From contig NZ_BMUC01000008.1 in the NCBI RefSeq assembly GCF_014649995.1, forward strand, positions 124,001-188,000: a stretch of DNA of 64,000 bases, in the 5' to 3' direction. Numbering within the stretch: the first letter of the stretch is position 1; every line of letters begins with the position of its first letter. A program made the position numbers and the translations under genes. The notes under the pieces were generated by a model. That model was not told the origin of the DNA, searched no databases, and saw nothing but the letters and a program-made list of their open reading frames with translations. The stretch is from Streptomyces griseoflavus (lineage in GTDB: Bacteria; Actinomycetota; Actinomycetes; Streptomycetales; Streptomycetaceae). Of this stretch, positions 27,477 through 38,917 are shown piece by piece.

Positions 27477-28706
27477 TCACGCGGTGGCGCCGCGCCGTTC
27501 CGCCTCCCGTGCCACGGCGAGCAGCAGGTCCTCCCGGCCGTGCGCCGCCACCAGCTGGAGGCCCGCCGGGCAGCCGTCGGCGCCGAACCCGGCCGGCAGG
27601 CTCAGCGCGGGGTGCCCGCTGAGGTTGAACGCCCAGGTGAGCGCGGTCGAGTAGCGGTCACCGGGGCCCTCGTGGCCGTGCGGCGCGGTCGGTGTCGTGG
27701 GGGTGAGCAGCAGATCGGCGCCGGAGAAGAGGGCGTCCAGGCGGCGGTCGTTCTCGGCGCGGACGCGGTGGGCGCCGGCCCGGTCCGCGCCGGGCGCGCG
27801 CAGGGCCGACCAGGCCGGGCCGGGGTCGAGGAGCACGGGCGACTCCCGCCGCCGTGCCGGCCGTACGGTCCCCGTGCCCACGAGCCGGCCGGCCGCCGAC
27901 CGGGCCAGCGCTACCTGCTCCGGGTCGGGCCGGGCGAAGCCGAGGCCGGGGGACCAGACGGCCCGGACCGGGAAGTCCGCGGGCGCCCGGTCCGCGCCGG
28001 ACGGCCGCACCGCCCGCCACCAGGCCGCCGCGTCCGCGGCCGTACGGGCCAGGACGCCGGGTGCCGCCAGTCCCGTACGGTCGGGCGACGCGAGGAGGCC
28101 GCCGGTGGCCTTCAGTCCGACCACCGCGCACCACGCCGCCGGGATCCGTACCGAGCCCGCCCCGTCGCTGCCCGTCGCCAGCGGCACCAGCCCCGCCGCC
28201 ACCGCCACCGCCGCCCCGGCCGACGAGCCGCCCGGCGTGCGGTCCGCCCGCCACGGATTGACCGTACGGCCGTGGGCGCCCAGCCCCCACGTCTGCCAGG
28301 GCGTCCCCGGGCCGGGCACCGCGGTGGCGCCCACCGCGACACAGCCGGCCGCGAGCAGCGGACCCGCCGCCCGCAGTCCGTACCGTCCCTTCACCGCGAC
28401 CGGCACCCCGGCCAGCGGCAGCCCCTCACCGGCGGCGACGCGCGCGTCCACCTCGCGCGCCCGCCGCAGCGCCTCCCCGGGCCACACGTCGAGGAAGGCG
28501 CACAGCACCGGATCGGCCCGCCCGATCCGCTCCAGCGCCTCCGCGACCACGTCCACCGCCCGGAGCGTGCGCCCGCGCACGGCGGAGGCGATCTCCGCCG
28601 CGCCGCCGTCTCCGCTCAGCGCGTCGCACCCGTCAGACGGGCCGGCGAGTCCGACCCGTGCGGGGGCCGGCCGCTCAGGTCGCCCAGGCGCCACTCGGAC
28701 ACCCAC
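27477..28706 (-). CDS. Amidase signature family hydrolase
   Basis: Ser-cisSer-Lys amidohydrolase: catalytic Lys in [10 protein letters not shown], Gly/Ser region [17 protein letters not shown], and nucleophile Ser in [11 protein letters not shown]. At about 380 residues it is shorter than common amidases (about 450-480), with a reduced middle region. The start is uncertain. The GTG at 28706 used here lies inside the preceding gene and its first about 29 codons look non-coding. Another GTG is at 28694, and recognisable sequence begins near 28619, right at the upstream stop. Translational coupling to the upstream gene is likely. Substrate unknown. Confidence 0.82.
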   Translation of the reverse strand: MGVRVAPGRPERPAPARVGLAGPSDGCDALSGDGGAAEIASAVRGRTLRAVDVVAEALERIGRADPVLCAFLDVWPGEALRRAREVDARVAAGEGLPLAGVPVAVKGRYGLRAAGPLLAAGCVAVGATAVPGPGTPWQTWGLGAHGRTVNPWRADRTPGGSSAGAAVAVAAGLVPLATGSDGAGSVRIPAAWCAVVGLKATGGLLASPDRTGLAAPGVLARTAADAAAWWRAVRPSGADRAPADFPVRAVWSPGLGFARPDPEQVALARSAAGRLVGTGTVRPARRRESPVLLDPGPAWSALRAPGADRAGAHRVRAENDRRLDALFSGADLLLTPTTPTAPHGHEGPGDRYSTALTWAFNLSGHPALSLPAGFGADGCPAGLQLVAAHGREDLLLAVAREAERRGATA

Positions 28707-29167
28707 GGCACCCGGTACACGTCGATCACCGACTCCACCCGCCGGATCCGCTGGGCGAGGGGACGGGGCAGCCGCCCGGGCGCGTCCGCCACCAGGACGA
28801 CGGCCTCCAGGGCCAGCCCCCGGGGCGCCTCGCCGCGCCGGAACGCCTCCACGGCCGGGACCACCGCGTCGAGCCCGGCCGCGTGGGTCCGGGCGACGAA
28901 CAGCACCGACCGCGGATCGGCGGGCCCGGGCCAGGCACGTCCGCCGTCGTGGCCGCCGTAGACGGCGGCGAGCGTGGAGACGCCGGCACCGCCGTGCAGG
29001 CCGACCCAGGAGAAGCGCCGCGGCGCCGCGTGCGGGCGGGCGGGGTCCGGCGGGGCCACCGCCTCCGCGTCCGGTGCCGCCTCTGCGTCCGGTGCCGCCA
29101 CCGCGTCCGGTGCGGCCACCGGCCCTCGGATCCAGATCTCCGGTCCCTGTCGCATGCCTGTCCGCAT
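28616..29167 (-). CDS. DUF6668-like P-loop-type protein
   Basis: 183 residues. N-terminal Ala/Pro/Asp repeats (VAAPDA units, residues about 15-40), then [15 protein letters not shown], which resembles a degenerate Walker A of the MinD/ParA class (GxxGxGxST), followed by [17 protein letters not shown] and [12 protein letters not shown]. It resembles, from memory, Streptomyces proteins called DUF6668. The canonical P-loop Lys is missing, so ATP binding is doubtful. The start at 29167 has AGGAGAGGGGG upstream; an in-frame ATG at 29200 lacks one. Divergent from the Pro-rich protein gene at 29327. Confidence 0.75.
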   Translation of the reverse strand: MRTGMRQGPEIWIRGPVAAPDAVAAPDAEAAPDAEAVAPPDPARPHAAPRRFSWVGLHGGAGVSTLAAVYGGHDGGRAWPGPADPRSVLFVARTHAAGLDAVVPAVEAFRRGEAPRGLALEAVVLVADAPGRLPRPLAQRIRRVESVIDVYRVPWVSEWRLGDLSGRPPHGSDSPARLTGATR

Positions 29168-29326
29168 GCCCCCTCTCCTGCTCGTCACCTCGATCTTCAT
29201 GCCGGCGCGCGGGCCGGGAACCGGCACCGACGGCCGTTGGGACGAGCCTGTGACAACGCGGTGACGTGAGAATCGCGGGCGAGCGGACAGACTCGACGGC
29301 AGGTGTACGACCCGAATGAGGGAACG

Positions 29327-30793
29327 ATGTCTCGACTCAGCCGCGAGCAGCAGCGGGAACAGCAGCAGGCCGCCGATGCGGCGAACCTTGCGGCAGCGCC
29401 GATCGACGTCCATGTCCCCGCCGGCGCGGCAGCGGCGTGGGTGGGCGGGGTGGCGGTGATCGCGGGGCCCGGGGAGGAGATCCAGCACGCGGTGCTGAAC
29501 CGCCTCCACCGCCTCGCCATCGCGTCCGGGCACGCCGTCCTCGCCACCGTGCACGACGAGCGCATCGGCTACGTCGTGCCGCTCCAGGTCGAGCCGGACG
29601 GCTCCAGCCGGTTCACGGCACAGCCGGACCGGCTGCGCACGGCGCGGGACCGGGAACCGGAGCACAGGGCCGAGCCCGCGCGCGAGCCCGACACGGACCG
29701 GCCGACGCACCTGCTGCGCCCCGCGCCCCAGCCGCCGGCAGCCGCCGAGCCGGCGCCCGCGCGGGACTCCGCCCCCACGTTCAGGCTGCGCCCGGTCCCG
29801 GAGACGCGGGCCCCCGCCCGGGACGCCGTGCCGACCTTCCAGCTCCGGTCCGTTCCCGAGCCCGGGGAGGGCACGCCGCCCGGCACGGTCGCGCCCCCGA
29901 CGGGCGCGTTCGGCCCGCCCCCGCCCATGGACACCGTGCGGCGCCCCACCCAGCCGGACGCGGCCCAGCCGAGCTCCGAGCCGGTGCCGGACACCGAGCC
30001 CGTGCCGGGTCCGCGGCCGGTGTCGAGCCCGCAGTCCGTGCGGGGTCCGCAGTCCGCGCCGGGTCCGCAGCCTGTGCCGGGCTCGCAGCCTGTGCCGGAT
30101 TCCCAGTCCGTGCCGGCCCCGCAGCCTGTTCCGGCCCCGCAGCCCCTGCCGGCCCCGCAGCCCCTGCCTGGCCCGCGGTTCACGTCGGGTCCGCCACCGG
30201 TGCGGAACCCGCGGCCCCAGCCGGATCCGGGCCCCGAAGCCCTGCTGGACCCCGACCCCAAGCCCACCCCGCCCCGCGGGTTCGACGCCGTGGCGGAGGC
30301 GGTGCTCGGCGACGGACCCCCCGCCTCGTCGGGCGAGTACCACCTGGCGGAGCCCATGGCCCGGATCAACGAGGCCGTCCGCTCCGGCCGGATCGACACG
30401 GCCGCCGGCCTGGCGGAGGAGACCGTGGTCCAGGCGTCGGCCACCCTGGGCCCGGAGCACCCGGAGGTGCTGCGGCTGCGGGAACTCACCGCCTACATCG
30501 CCTACCTGGCCGGTGAGCCGCTGCGCGCCTTCCGGCTCTCCCTCGACCTCGTCCTGATCCGACGCCGGGCCCACGACGCGGAGGCCGCCTACGGCAACGT
30601 CCGCAGCGCCGCCACCGCGTGGCGCGGGGTGCGCGATCCGCTGCTCGGCCTCGAACTCGGGCACGAGCTGATCGCCCTGTGGACCGAGCTCGCCGCGGAG
30701 GGCGGTGCCGCCGCCGACGAGATCGAGGAGCTGGAGTCGGCCCGCGCCCGCATGGGCCGCCTGACGGAACGGGCCCGCACGCGACAGACCTGA
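29327..30793 (+). CDS. Pro-rich protein with C-terminal TPR-like helical domain
   Basis: 488 residues, three parts. Residues 1-100: small folded domain ([20 protein letters not shown] onward). Residues about 100-320: disordered, Pro/Gln-rich, with many [15 protein letters not shown] repeats. Residues about 330-488: alpha-helical, TPR-like ([39 protein letters not shown]). No signal peptide. The start at 29327 has GAGGGAAC upstream. It is divergent from the P-loop-like gene. Function unknown; the layout suggests a scaffold. Confidence 0.75.
   Translation: MSRLSREQQREQQQAADAANLAAAPIDVHVPAGAAAAWVGGVAVIAGPGEEIQHAVLNRLHRLAIASGHAVLATVHDERIGYVVPLQVEPDGSSRFTAQPDRLRTARDREPEHRAEPAREPDTDRPTHLLRPAPQPPAAAEPAPARDSAPTFRLRPVPETRAPARDAVPTFQLRSVPEPGEGTPPGTVAPPTGAFGPPPPMDTVRRPTQPDAAQPSSEPVPDTEPVPGPRPVSSPQSVRGPQSAPGPQPVPGSQPVPDSQSVPAPQPVPAPQPLPAPQPLPGPRFTSGPPPVRNPRPQPDPGPEALLDPDPKPTPPRGFDAVAEAVLGDGPPASSGEYHLAEPMARINEAVRSGRIDTAAGLAEETVVQASATLGPEHPEVLRLRELTAYIAYLAGEPLRAFRLSLDLVLIRRRAHDAEAAYGNVRSAATAWRGVRDPLLGLELGHELIALWTELAAEGGAAADEIEELESARARMGRLTERARTRQT
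30010..30200 (+). repeat. Pro-Gln-Pro coding repeat
   Basis: Imperfect tandem units of about 18-24 bases (CCGCAGCCTGTGCCGGGC and variants) encode runs of PQPVP, SQPVP and PQPLP in the disordered middle of the preceding protein. Confidence 0.7.
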
Positions 30794-30863
30794 ACGGCGG
30801 GGAGCCGACGGGGGACGCCGTACCGCCCCGCCCGTGAGGGCCGGCGCCGGCGCCGGCGCGGCG

Positions 30864-31895
30864 CTACGGCCTGGCCGCCGGCGCGTCCGGCTCCGGGGCG
30901 GCGGGCACGCCCTCGGGGCCACGGTCGGAGCCCGCCTCGTCGGCCGCCTCGTCGGCCGCCGCGGCGCTCGCGGCGGCGGACCGCCCGGCGGCCAGCGTGC
31001 GGGCGGCCCGGCGGGCGGTGCGCAACGCGTCCCAGGTGAGCACGGCGAGCGCCAGCCACACCAGGGCGAAGCCGGCCCAGCGCTCCGGCGGCATGGCCTC
31101 CTTGAAGTAGAGGACGCCGAGGAGGAACTGGAAGACCGGCGCCATGTACTGCAGCAGCCCCAGCGTGGACAGCGGCACGCGGATCGCGGCGGCGCCGAAG
31201 CAGATCAGCGGGATCGCGGTGACCAGTCCGGTCCCCGCGAGCAGCAGCGCGTGTCCCGCCCCCTCGCCGGTGAAGGTGGATTCGCCCCGGGTGCTCAGCC
31301 ACACCAGGAAGCCGAGCGCGGGCAGGAACTGGATCGCGGTCTCGGCGGCCAGCGACTCGACGCCGCCGAGGTTGACCTTCTTCTTCACCAGGCCGTAGGT
31401 GGCGAAGGAGAAGGCGAGGCAGAGGGAGATCCACGGCGGCCGGCCGTAGCCGACGGTGAGGACGAGCACCGCGGTGACGGCGATCCCGACCGCCGCCCAC
31501 TGCGCGGGCCGCAGGCGCTCCTTCAGCAGCAGCACGCCCATCGCGATGGTGACCAGCGGGTTGATGAAGTAGCCGAGGGAGGCCTCGACGACGTGGCCCG
31601 AGTTCACGGACCAGATGTACAGGCCCCAGTTCACGGTGATGACCGACGCGGCGACCGTGATCAGCGCCAGTTTGCGGGGCTGCCGCACCAGCTCGCCGAG
31701 CCAGGCCCAGCGGCGGACGACGAGCAGCGCGGCGAGGACGAAGAGCAGCGACCAGACCATCCGGTGGGCCAGGATCTCCACCGCGCCCGCGGGTTGCAGC
31801 AGGGGCCAGTACAGGGGCACGAGCCCCCACATGGCGTACGCGGCGATGCCGTTCAGCAGTCCTATGCGTCCCTCTGCGGCCGACTTCCCGGTCAC
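30864..31895 (-). CDS. rarD: RarD/EamA family permease
   Basis: 343 residues, ten TM helices, two EamA halves. Family hallmarks are GLLNGIAAYAMWGLVPLYWP, LAHRMVWSL, NWGLYIWSVNSGHVVEASLG and GLLQYMAPVFQFLLGVLYFK. The C-terminal about 50 residues are Ala/Glu/Pro-rich and cytoplasmic. GTG start at 31895 with GGAGGG upstream. Drug/metabolite-transporter superfamily; no substrate established. Convergent with the Pro-rich protein gene. Confidence 0.93.
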   Translation of the reverse strand: MTGKSAAEGRIGLLNGIAAYAMWGLVPLYWPLLQPAGAVEILAHRMVWSLLFVLAALLVVRRWAWLGELVRQPRKLALITVAASVITVNWGLYIWSVNSGHVVEASLGYFINPLVTIAMGVLLLKERLRPAQWAAVGIAVTAVLVLTVGYGRPPWISLCLAFSFATYGLVKKKVNLGGVESLAAETAIQFLPALGFLVWLSTRGESTFTGEGAGHALLLAGTGLVTAIPLICFGAAAIRVPLSTLGLLQYMAPVFQFLLGVLYFKEAMPPERWAGFALVWLALAVLTWDALRTARRAARTLAAGRSAAASAAAADEAADEAGSDRGPEGVPAAPEPDAPAARP

Positions 31896-31995
31896 GGGCC
31901 CTCCTTCGTGCCTGACGCGTGCCCTGTCTCCGCGACGCCCGCCGAACGCGCGCGCGATGCTCGCCGGACGACGGTAACGCCGGACACCCCCGCGT

Positions 31996-32025
31996 GTCAT
32001 GTCCGTACCGGAATACGGTCATGAC
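31996..32025. promoter_or_regulatory. Inverted repeat between rarD and the reductase gene
   Basis: Arms of 12 bases (31996-32007 and 32014-32025) match at 11 positions around a six-base centre CCGGAA. It lies 33 bases past the reductase stop and about 100 bases before the rarD start, so it may be a terminator for the former or an operator for the latter. Confidence 0.5.
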
Positions 32026-32057
32026 CGACGGGGGTGGAGGGACGGCGGTGACCCGGG

Positions 32058-32912
32058 TCAGCCCTTCAGGGCGGCGGCGACGGCCTCGGCGAGCGGGGTG
32101 GTCGGGCGGCCGGCCAGCCGGGACAGGTCGCCGCTGTCGACGACGAGCTCGCCCCTCCCGATGGAGACGTCCGCGCCCGCGAAGGCCGCCGCGGCCGGCT
32201 CGGGGACACCGGCGCCGGTCATGATGCCGGTGAGCGCCTCGGGCGTGACCGGGTTGTAGACGATCTCCTCGCCGGTCTGCCGGCTCAGCTCGGCCGCGTA
32301 CTCGGCGAAGCTCCACGCCTCATCGCCGCCCAGCTCGTACGTCCGGTTCTCGTGCCCCTCACCGGTGAGTACGGCGACGGCGGCGGCCGCGTAGTCGGCG
32401 CGGGAGGCGGAGGAGACCCGGCCCTCGCCGGCGGCGGCCAGGACCGCGTGGTGCTCCAGCACCGGGGCGAGGTTCTCGGTGTAGTTCTCGTGGTACCAGC
32501 CGTTGCGCAGCAGCACGTACGGCAGGCCCGAGGCCAGCAGGACCTCCTCGGTGGCACGGTGGTCGTCGGCCAGGGCGGCGGTCAGGGACCCGGGGGCGCT
32601 GGTGTAGGCGAGCAGGGCGACACCGGCCGCCTTCGCGGCGTCGATCACCACCCGGTGCTGGCCCACCCGGTCCCGGCCGACCTCGTTGCCGGAGATCAGC
32701 AGCACCTTGTCGCCGGCCGCGAACAGGCCGTCGAAGGTCTCGGGGGCGTCGTAGTCGGCGACCGCGATCCGCACCCCGCGCGCGGCGAGGTCCGCCGCCT
32801 TTCCGGCGCTGCGGACGACGGCCGTGACCTGCTCGGCGGGGACCTTCTCCAGCAACTGCTCCACGACGTGGCGGCCGAGGTGTCCGGTGGCTCCGGTGAC
32901 GACGATGCTCAT
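32058..32912 (-). CDS. NmrA/QOR2-type NAD(P)H-dependent (quinone) oxidoreductase
   Basis: 284-residue atypical short-chain dehydrogenase. The nucleotide-binding motif is VVTGATGHLGRHVVEQL, followed by AVVRSAGKAADLAARGVRI, YTSAPGS and LPYVLLRNGWYHENY. It resembles E. coli YtfG/QOR2 and NmrA-like reductases that act on quinones with NADPH. Divergent from an HxlR regulator with 92 bases between them. A long inverted repeat there suggests direct regulation by that protein. Confidence 0.9.
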   Translation of the reverse strand: MSIVVTGATGHLGRHVVEQLLEKVPAEQVTAVVRSAGKAADLAARGVRIAVADYDAPETFDGLFAAGDKVLLISGNEVGRDRVGQHRVVIDAAKAAGVALLAYTSAPGSLTAALADDHRATEEVLLASGLPYVLLRNGWYHENYTENLAPVLEHHAVLAAAGEGRVSSASRADYAAAAVAVLTGEGHENRTYELGGDEAWSFAEYAAELSRQTGEEIVYNPVTPEALTGIMTGAGVPEPAAAAFAGADVSIGRGELVVDSGDLSRLAGRPTTPLAEAVAAALKG

Positions 32913-32932
32913 GGTGCGCGACTCCTTTGTGG

Positions 32933-32986
32933 GGTGGGTACTCCACTAACCGTAAGAGACGCGCTATCTGAAGGAAAGTACCCACC
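32933..32986. promoter_or_regulatory. Probable HxlR operator in divergent promoter region
   Basis: Perfect 10-base arms GGTGGGTACT (32933-32942) and AGTACCCACC (32977-32986), with 34 bases between them, lie in the shared region of the reductase and HxlR genes. HxlR dimers bind such dyads. Two helical turns or more between the arms could allow two dimers or a loop. Confidence 0.7.
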
Positions 32987-33004
32987 TTGACGTAAGGTAC
33001 TGGC

Positions 33005-33385
33005 ATGACGGTAAGTGTGAGGGGGCGCGGCGGCGACGCCGAGGCGATGTGCCCGCAGCGGCTGGTCCTGGAGCACGTGACCAGCCGCTGGGGCGTGCAG
33101 GTGCTGATCCGTCTCCTGGAGCGCCCGTACCGCTTCAGCGAACTGCGCCGGGCCATCGGCAGGGTCAGCGAGAAGATGCTCACCCAGACCCTGCAGACCC
33201 TGGAGCGCGACGGGATGGTGCACCGTGACGCCAGGCCGGTCATCCCGCCCCGCGTCGACTACTCCCTCACCGGCCTGGGCCGTGAGGCCGCCGAGCAGGT
33301 GCGCGACCTCGCCCTGTGGACGGACCGGCGCGTGACCGACGTGCTCGCCGCCCGCCAGGCGTACGACGAGGCCCGGACGCCGTAG
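33005..33385 (+). CDS. HxlR-family transcriptional regulator
   Basis: 126 residues, winged helix-turn-helix: RWGVQVLIRLLERPYRFSEL then VSEKMLTQTLQTLERDGMVHR and DYSLTGLGREAAEQV. A Cys near residue 16 (AMCPQRLV) matches the N-terminal redox Cys of HxlR-type quinone and electrophile sensors (YodB and HypR class). It probably controls the divergent reductase and itself. The gene's 3' end forms one arm of a terminator. Confidence 0.93.
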   Translation: MTVSVRGRGGDAEAMCPQRLVLEHVTSRWGVQVLIRLLERPYRFSELRRAIGRVSEKMLTQTLQTLERDGMVHRDARPVIPPRVDYSLTGLGREAAEQVRDLALWTDRRVTDVLAARQAYDEARTP

Positions 33386-33403
33386 CGGCACCCGGGCCTC
33401 GTC
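33365..33403. terminator. Bidirectional terminator between HxlR gene and korB
   Basis: Perfect 12-base arms GACGAGGCCCGG (33365-33376) and CCGGGCCTCGTC (33392-33403) with a 15-base loop holding the HxlR stop codon. It lies between convergent genes. Confidence 0.75.
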
Positions 33404-33420
33404 GGTGACCACGGCGGGGA

Positions 33421-34471
33421 TCAGCCCACGACGGTCCAGGTGTCTCCGCCGGCCAGCAGCGCGGCCAAGTCGCCCTTGCCGTTCTGTTCGACCGCGGCGT
33501 CGAGCTGGTCGGCCATGAGGGTGTCGTAGACCGGCCGCTCGACGGAACGGAAGACACCGATCGGGGTGTGGTGCAGGGTGTCCGGATCCGCGAGCCGGGA
33601 CAGGGCGAACGCGGTGGTCGGGGACGCGGAGTGGGCGTCGTGGACCAGGATCCCGGCCTCGTTGTCCGGCGTCACCGTGACCACCCGCAGATCACCCGTC
33701 CGCTGGTCGCGCACGACGCCCTTGGACCCGTCGGCGCCGAAGCGGATCGGCTCGCCGTGCTCCAGACGGATCACGGCCTCCTCCGCCCGCTGACGGTCCT
33801 TGAGGACCTCGAAGGCGCCGTCGTTGAAGATGTTGCAGTTCTGGTAGATCTCCACCAGCGCCGTGCCCGGGTGGTCGGCGGCCTGGCGCAGCACCTCGGT
33901 GAGGTGCTTGCGGTCCGAGTCCACCGTGCGGGCCACGAACGACGCCTCCGCGCCGATGGCCAGCGACACCGGGTTGAAGGGCGCGTCGAGCGAGCCCATC
34001 GGCGTCGACTTGGTGATCTTGCCGACCTCCGAGGTGGGCGAGTACTGGCCCTTGGTCAGACCGTAGATCCGGTTGTTGAACAGCAGGATCTTCAGATTGA
34101 CGTTGCGGCGCAGCGCGTGGATGAGGTGGTTGCCGCCGATGGACAGCGCGTCGCCGTCACCCGTCACCACCCACACGCTCAGGTCGCGGCGGGAGGCCGC
34201 GAGCCCGGTCGCGATGGCCGGCGCACGGCCGTGGATGGAGTGCATCCCGTAGGTGTTCATGTAGTACGGGAAACGGGAGGAGCAGCCGATGCCCGAGACG
34301 AAGACGATGTTCTCCTTCGCCAGGCCGAGCTGCGGCATGAACCCCTGCACGGCGGCGAGCACCGCGTAGTCACCGCAGCCGGGGCACCAGCGCACCTCCT
34401 GATCGGACTTGAAGTCCTTCATGGACTGCTTGCCCTCGGCCTTGGGGACGAGCTGGAGCAGCGCGTTGGCG

Positions 34472-34479
<8 letters not shown>
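33421..34479 (-). CDS. korB: 2-oxoacid:ferredoxin oxidoreductase, beta subunit
   Basis: 352 residues. TPP- and iron-sulphur-binding subunit: RWCPGCGDYAVLAAVQ, GIGCSSRFPYY, the TPP motif VVTGDGDALSIGGNHLIHALRR, and YQNCNIFNDGAFEV. The four Cys (two in WCPGC, one in GCSSR, one in NCN) fit the single [4Fe-4S] cluster. With KorA it oxidises 2-oxoglutarate or another 2-oxoacid to acyl-CoA and reduces ferredoxin. It overlaps korA by eight bases and has no fused ferredoxin domain. Confidence 0.95.
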
Positions 34480-36403
<1,924 letters not shown>

Positions 36404-36555
36404 TGAACTGGACCTCCTCGAGGGCGGCTGTCCGGGACGGCCTTCCCGCAGGCCTTCCCCGCATAAACCCTACGTCCGTAAGGGTCGCCTTCCTCGGGTC
36501 ATTCGCATCTTGGACACGACTTCGCGGTGTCCCGTCCCGACCGGGCGACCCCGCC

Positions 36556-37227
36556 CTACGAGTTGAGGTAGGTGAGAACGGCCAGGACCCGCCGGTGATC
36601 ACCGTCGCTCGGGGACAGCCCCAGCTTCAGGAAGATGTTGCTGACGTGCTTCTCCACCGCTCCGTCGCTGACCACCAGCTGCCGGGCGATCGCCGAGTTC
36701 GTCCGTCCCTCGGCCATCAGGCCCAGTACCTCCCGCTCGCGCGGGGTGAGCCCGGCCAGCACGTCCTGCTTGCGGCTGCGCCCCAGCAGCTGCGCCACGA
36801 CCTCCGGATCCAGCGCCGTACCGCCCCCGGCCACCCGCACCACCGCGTCCACGAACTCGCGCACGTCGGCCACCCGGTCCTTGAGCAGATAGCCGACGCC
36901 CCGGCTGGAACCGGCGAGCAGCTCCGTGGCGTAACGCTCCTCCACGTACTGCGACAGCACCAGCACCCCGATGTCCGGATGCGACTTGCGCAGCTGCACC
37001 GCGGCCCGCACGCCCTCGTCCGTGTGCGTCGGCGGCATCCGCACGTCCGCCACCACGACGTCCGGCAGCAGGCCCTGCCCGTCCAGCTCGGCGATGGTCT
37101 TAATCAGCGCCTCCCCGTCGCCGACGCCGGCCACGACCTCGTGCCCCCGGTCGGTCAGCAGCCGCGTCAGACCCTCCCGCAGCAACACCGAATCCTCGGC
37201 GATGACCACCCGCACCCTGTCCTCCAC
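36556..37227 (-). CDS. NarL/LuxR-type response regulator
   Basis: 223 residues. Receiver domain with acidic pocket ([14 protein letters not shown]), phosphoacceptor Asp in [13 protein letters not shown], and Lys in YLLKDRV. C-terminal Lux[29 protein letters not shown] shortened to [20 protein letters not shown], then [17 protein letters not shown] start at 37227 with GAGGAAC upstream. It follows two sensor kinase genes on the same strand and is separated from them by a strong hairpin, so it may have its own promoter. Cognate regulator of one or both kinases (inference). Confidence 0.93.
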   Translation of the reverse strand: MEDRVRVVIAEDSVLLREGLTRLLTDRGHEVVAGVGDGEALIKTIAELDGQGLLPDVVVADVRMPPTHTDEGVRAAVQLRKSHPDIGVLVLSQYVEERYATELLAGSSRGVGYLLKDRVADVREFVDAVVRVAGGGTALDPEVVAQLLGRSRKQDVLAGLTPREREVLGLMAEGRTNSAIARQLVVSDGAVEKHVSNIFLKLGLSPSDGDHRRVLAVLTYLNS

Positions 37228-37391
37228 GTTCCTCGGACCCCCCACACCCCTGTTTCCGGGCCCGCCCTCCTGGCGGGCCCGGCCGACGGGTCCAGCATTC
37301 CAGCATCCGGCGGGGAACGGGCCGGGGCATCGCGACCGGGGGTGTCGGCCGGGGCCTTCCCTTCGTCGGCCGGCCGGCGGCGGCACGCGGA

Positions 37392-37429
37392 CGGGCGGGC
37401 GCGGCCCCAGCTGGGTCCGCGCCCGCCCG
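37392..37429 (-). terminator. Hairpin between sensor kinase and response regulator genes
   Basis: Arms of 13 perfect bases (37392-37404 and 37417-37429) continue inward as CCCAG/CTGGG after a single mismatch. It lies just beyond the kinase stop, as a terminator or attenuator before the response regulator gene. Confidence 0.7.
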
Positions 37430-37457
37430 CCCCGTCCCGTCGGTCAACGGGGCCCGG

Positions 37458-38807
37458 TCACCGGGTCCGCTCCGCGCGCCACGGCAGTTCGGCGGTCACC
37501 CGGGTCGGACCGCCGGCCGGGGAGTCCACCACCAGGATCCCGTCCACCGCGTCCAGCCGCTCCGCCAGACCCGAGAGCCCGGAACCGTGAGTGGTGTCGG
37601 CGCCGCCCACCCCGTTGTCCACCACCTGGAGCATCAGCCGGTTCTCCGCGCGCCACACCTCCAGCGCGGCCCACGTCGCCCGCGAGTGCTTGCTGATGTT
37701 CTGCAGCAGCTCCGAGGCCGTGAAGTAGGCGATGCCCTCGATGGCCGGCGCGGGCCGCTCCGTCAGGTCCACCTCCACCTTCACCGGGACCGTGCAGCGC
37801 GAGGCGACCGAGGACAGGGCGGCGTCCAGACCACGGTCGGTCAGCACCGCCGGGTGGATACCGCGGGCCAGGTCCCGCAGCTCCTGCAGCGCCGTCTTCA
37901 CCTCGCCGTGCGCCTCGTCCACCATCTGCGCCGCGACCTTCGGATCCTCCCGCAGCTTCTCCTTCGCCAGCCCCAGATCCATCGCCAGCGCCACCAGCCG
38001 GGCCTGCGCCCCGTCGTGCAGGTCGCGCTCGATGCGCCGCAGGTCCGCCGCCGCCGTGTCCACCACGACCCCGCGGTCCGACTCCAGCTCCACCACCCGC
38101 GTGGCCAGCCGGGACGGCCCGAGCAGCCCGTGCACCATCACCCGGTCCACCGTCGTCAGCGCCCGCACGATCCACGGCGTGGCGAGCGTGAACAGCAGAC
38201 CCACCCCCGCGGTCACCGCGATCTCGAACGGGTTGTCCAGGTAGAACTGCCGGTGCTCGTCGCCGTACAGCTGTATGCCCGACTGCCCGCCGTACGTCGG
38301 GAGGACCCAGAACCACAGCGGGTACGTCACCAGGGTCCAGCCCACCGACCAGAGCGTCACGGTGACGGTGAAGGAGAGGACCGCCCACGGCAGCTGGAGC
38401 ACCGCGTACAGCAGGGCCCGCCAGGAGGAGCCGCTCTTGAGCACGGCGCCGACCCAGGACATCAGCCCCTGCCCCTTCGCCCGCAGCGGCTCCGGCTCGC
38501 CCACCTCCAGGCCCAGCAGCCCGCGCGCCCGGGCCCGCTCCACCGACCCCATCCCGCGGCAGCCGGCGAGCGCCGCCGCCAGCACCGGGACGCCGAGGAA
38601 CGTCACCAGCAGGCCCGCCCCCAGCGACACCATCGTGACCGCGTAGGTGAACAGCAGGATGCTGATCGGCAGGCTCAGCAGGACGTAGCCCAGCTCCCGC
38701 CAGGTGCGTCCCTCGACCGGCGCCCGCAGGGCGGCCGGCAGCCGGTGCTTCCCGGGGTGTCCGGGCTCCGCGGGGAGCCCGTAACCCTGTCCGTACTCCG
38801 TGGCCAT
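37458..38807 (-). CDS. Sensor histidine kinase (HisKA_3 type), copy 1
   Basis: 449 residues. N-terminal putative sensor domain with four or five TM helices ([40 protein letters not shown], further pair near residue 200). Dimerisation/phosphoacceptor helix [17 protein letters not shown] with His, then HATPase with the N-box in [13 protein letters not shown]1 DNGVGG and G2 [11 protein letters not shown]. Closely similar to the next kinase, so a tandem duplication. It contains an extra loop between TM segments ([20 protein letters not shown]) that the second copy lacks. Confidence 0.93.
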   Translation of the reverse strand: MATEYGQGYGLPAEPGHPGKHRLPAALRAPVEGRTWRELGYVLLSLPISILLFTYAVTMVSLGAGLLVTFLGVPVLAAALAGCRGMGSVERARARGLLGLEVGEPEPLRAKGQGLMSWVGAVLKSGSSWRALLYAVLQLPWAVLSFTVTVTLWSVGWTLVTYPLWFWVLPTYGGQSGIQLYGDEHRQFYLDNPFEIAVTAGVGLLFTLATPWIVRALTTVDRVMVHGLLGPSRLATRVVELESDRGVVVDTAAADLRRIERDLHDGAQARLVALAMDLGLAKEKLREDPKVAAQMVDEAHGEVKTALQELRDLARGIHPAVLTDRGLDAALSSVASRCTVPVKVEVDLTERPAPAIEGIAYFTASELLQNISKHSRATWAALEVWRAENRLMLQVVDNGVGGADTTHGSGLSGLAERLDAVDGILVVDSPAGGPTRVTAELPWRAERTR

Positions 38808-38905
38808 CGGTGTCGTCCTTCGTCTCGTCCGGGGGCTGTCCTCGTATCCCCAGACTCCTCCGTGGCGGGCCCGCGGACCATGGAGTCCGTCGCAGTCCTG
38901 AACGG

Positions 38906-38917
38906 GGGGTTTTCCCT
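38906..38917. promoter_or_regulatory. GGGGTTTTCC motif upstream of kinase copy 1
   Basis: GGGGTTTTCCCT at 38906-38917 lies about 100 bases upstream of the first kinase start and overlaps the stop of the second. A matching motif lies upstream of the second kinase (40233-40244, other strand). A shared response-regulator site is one explanation. Confidence 0.35.
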
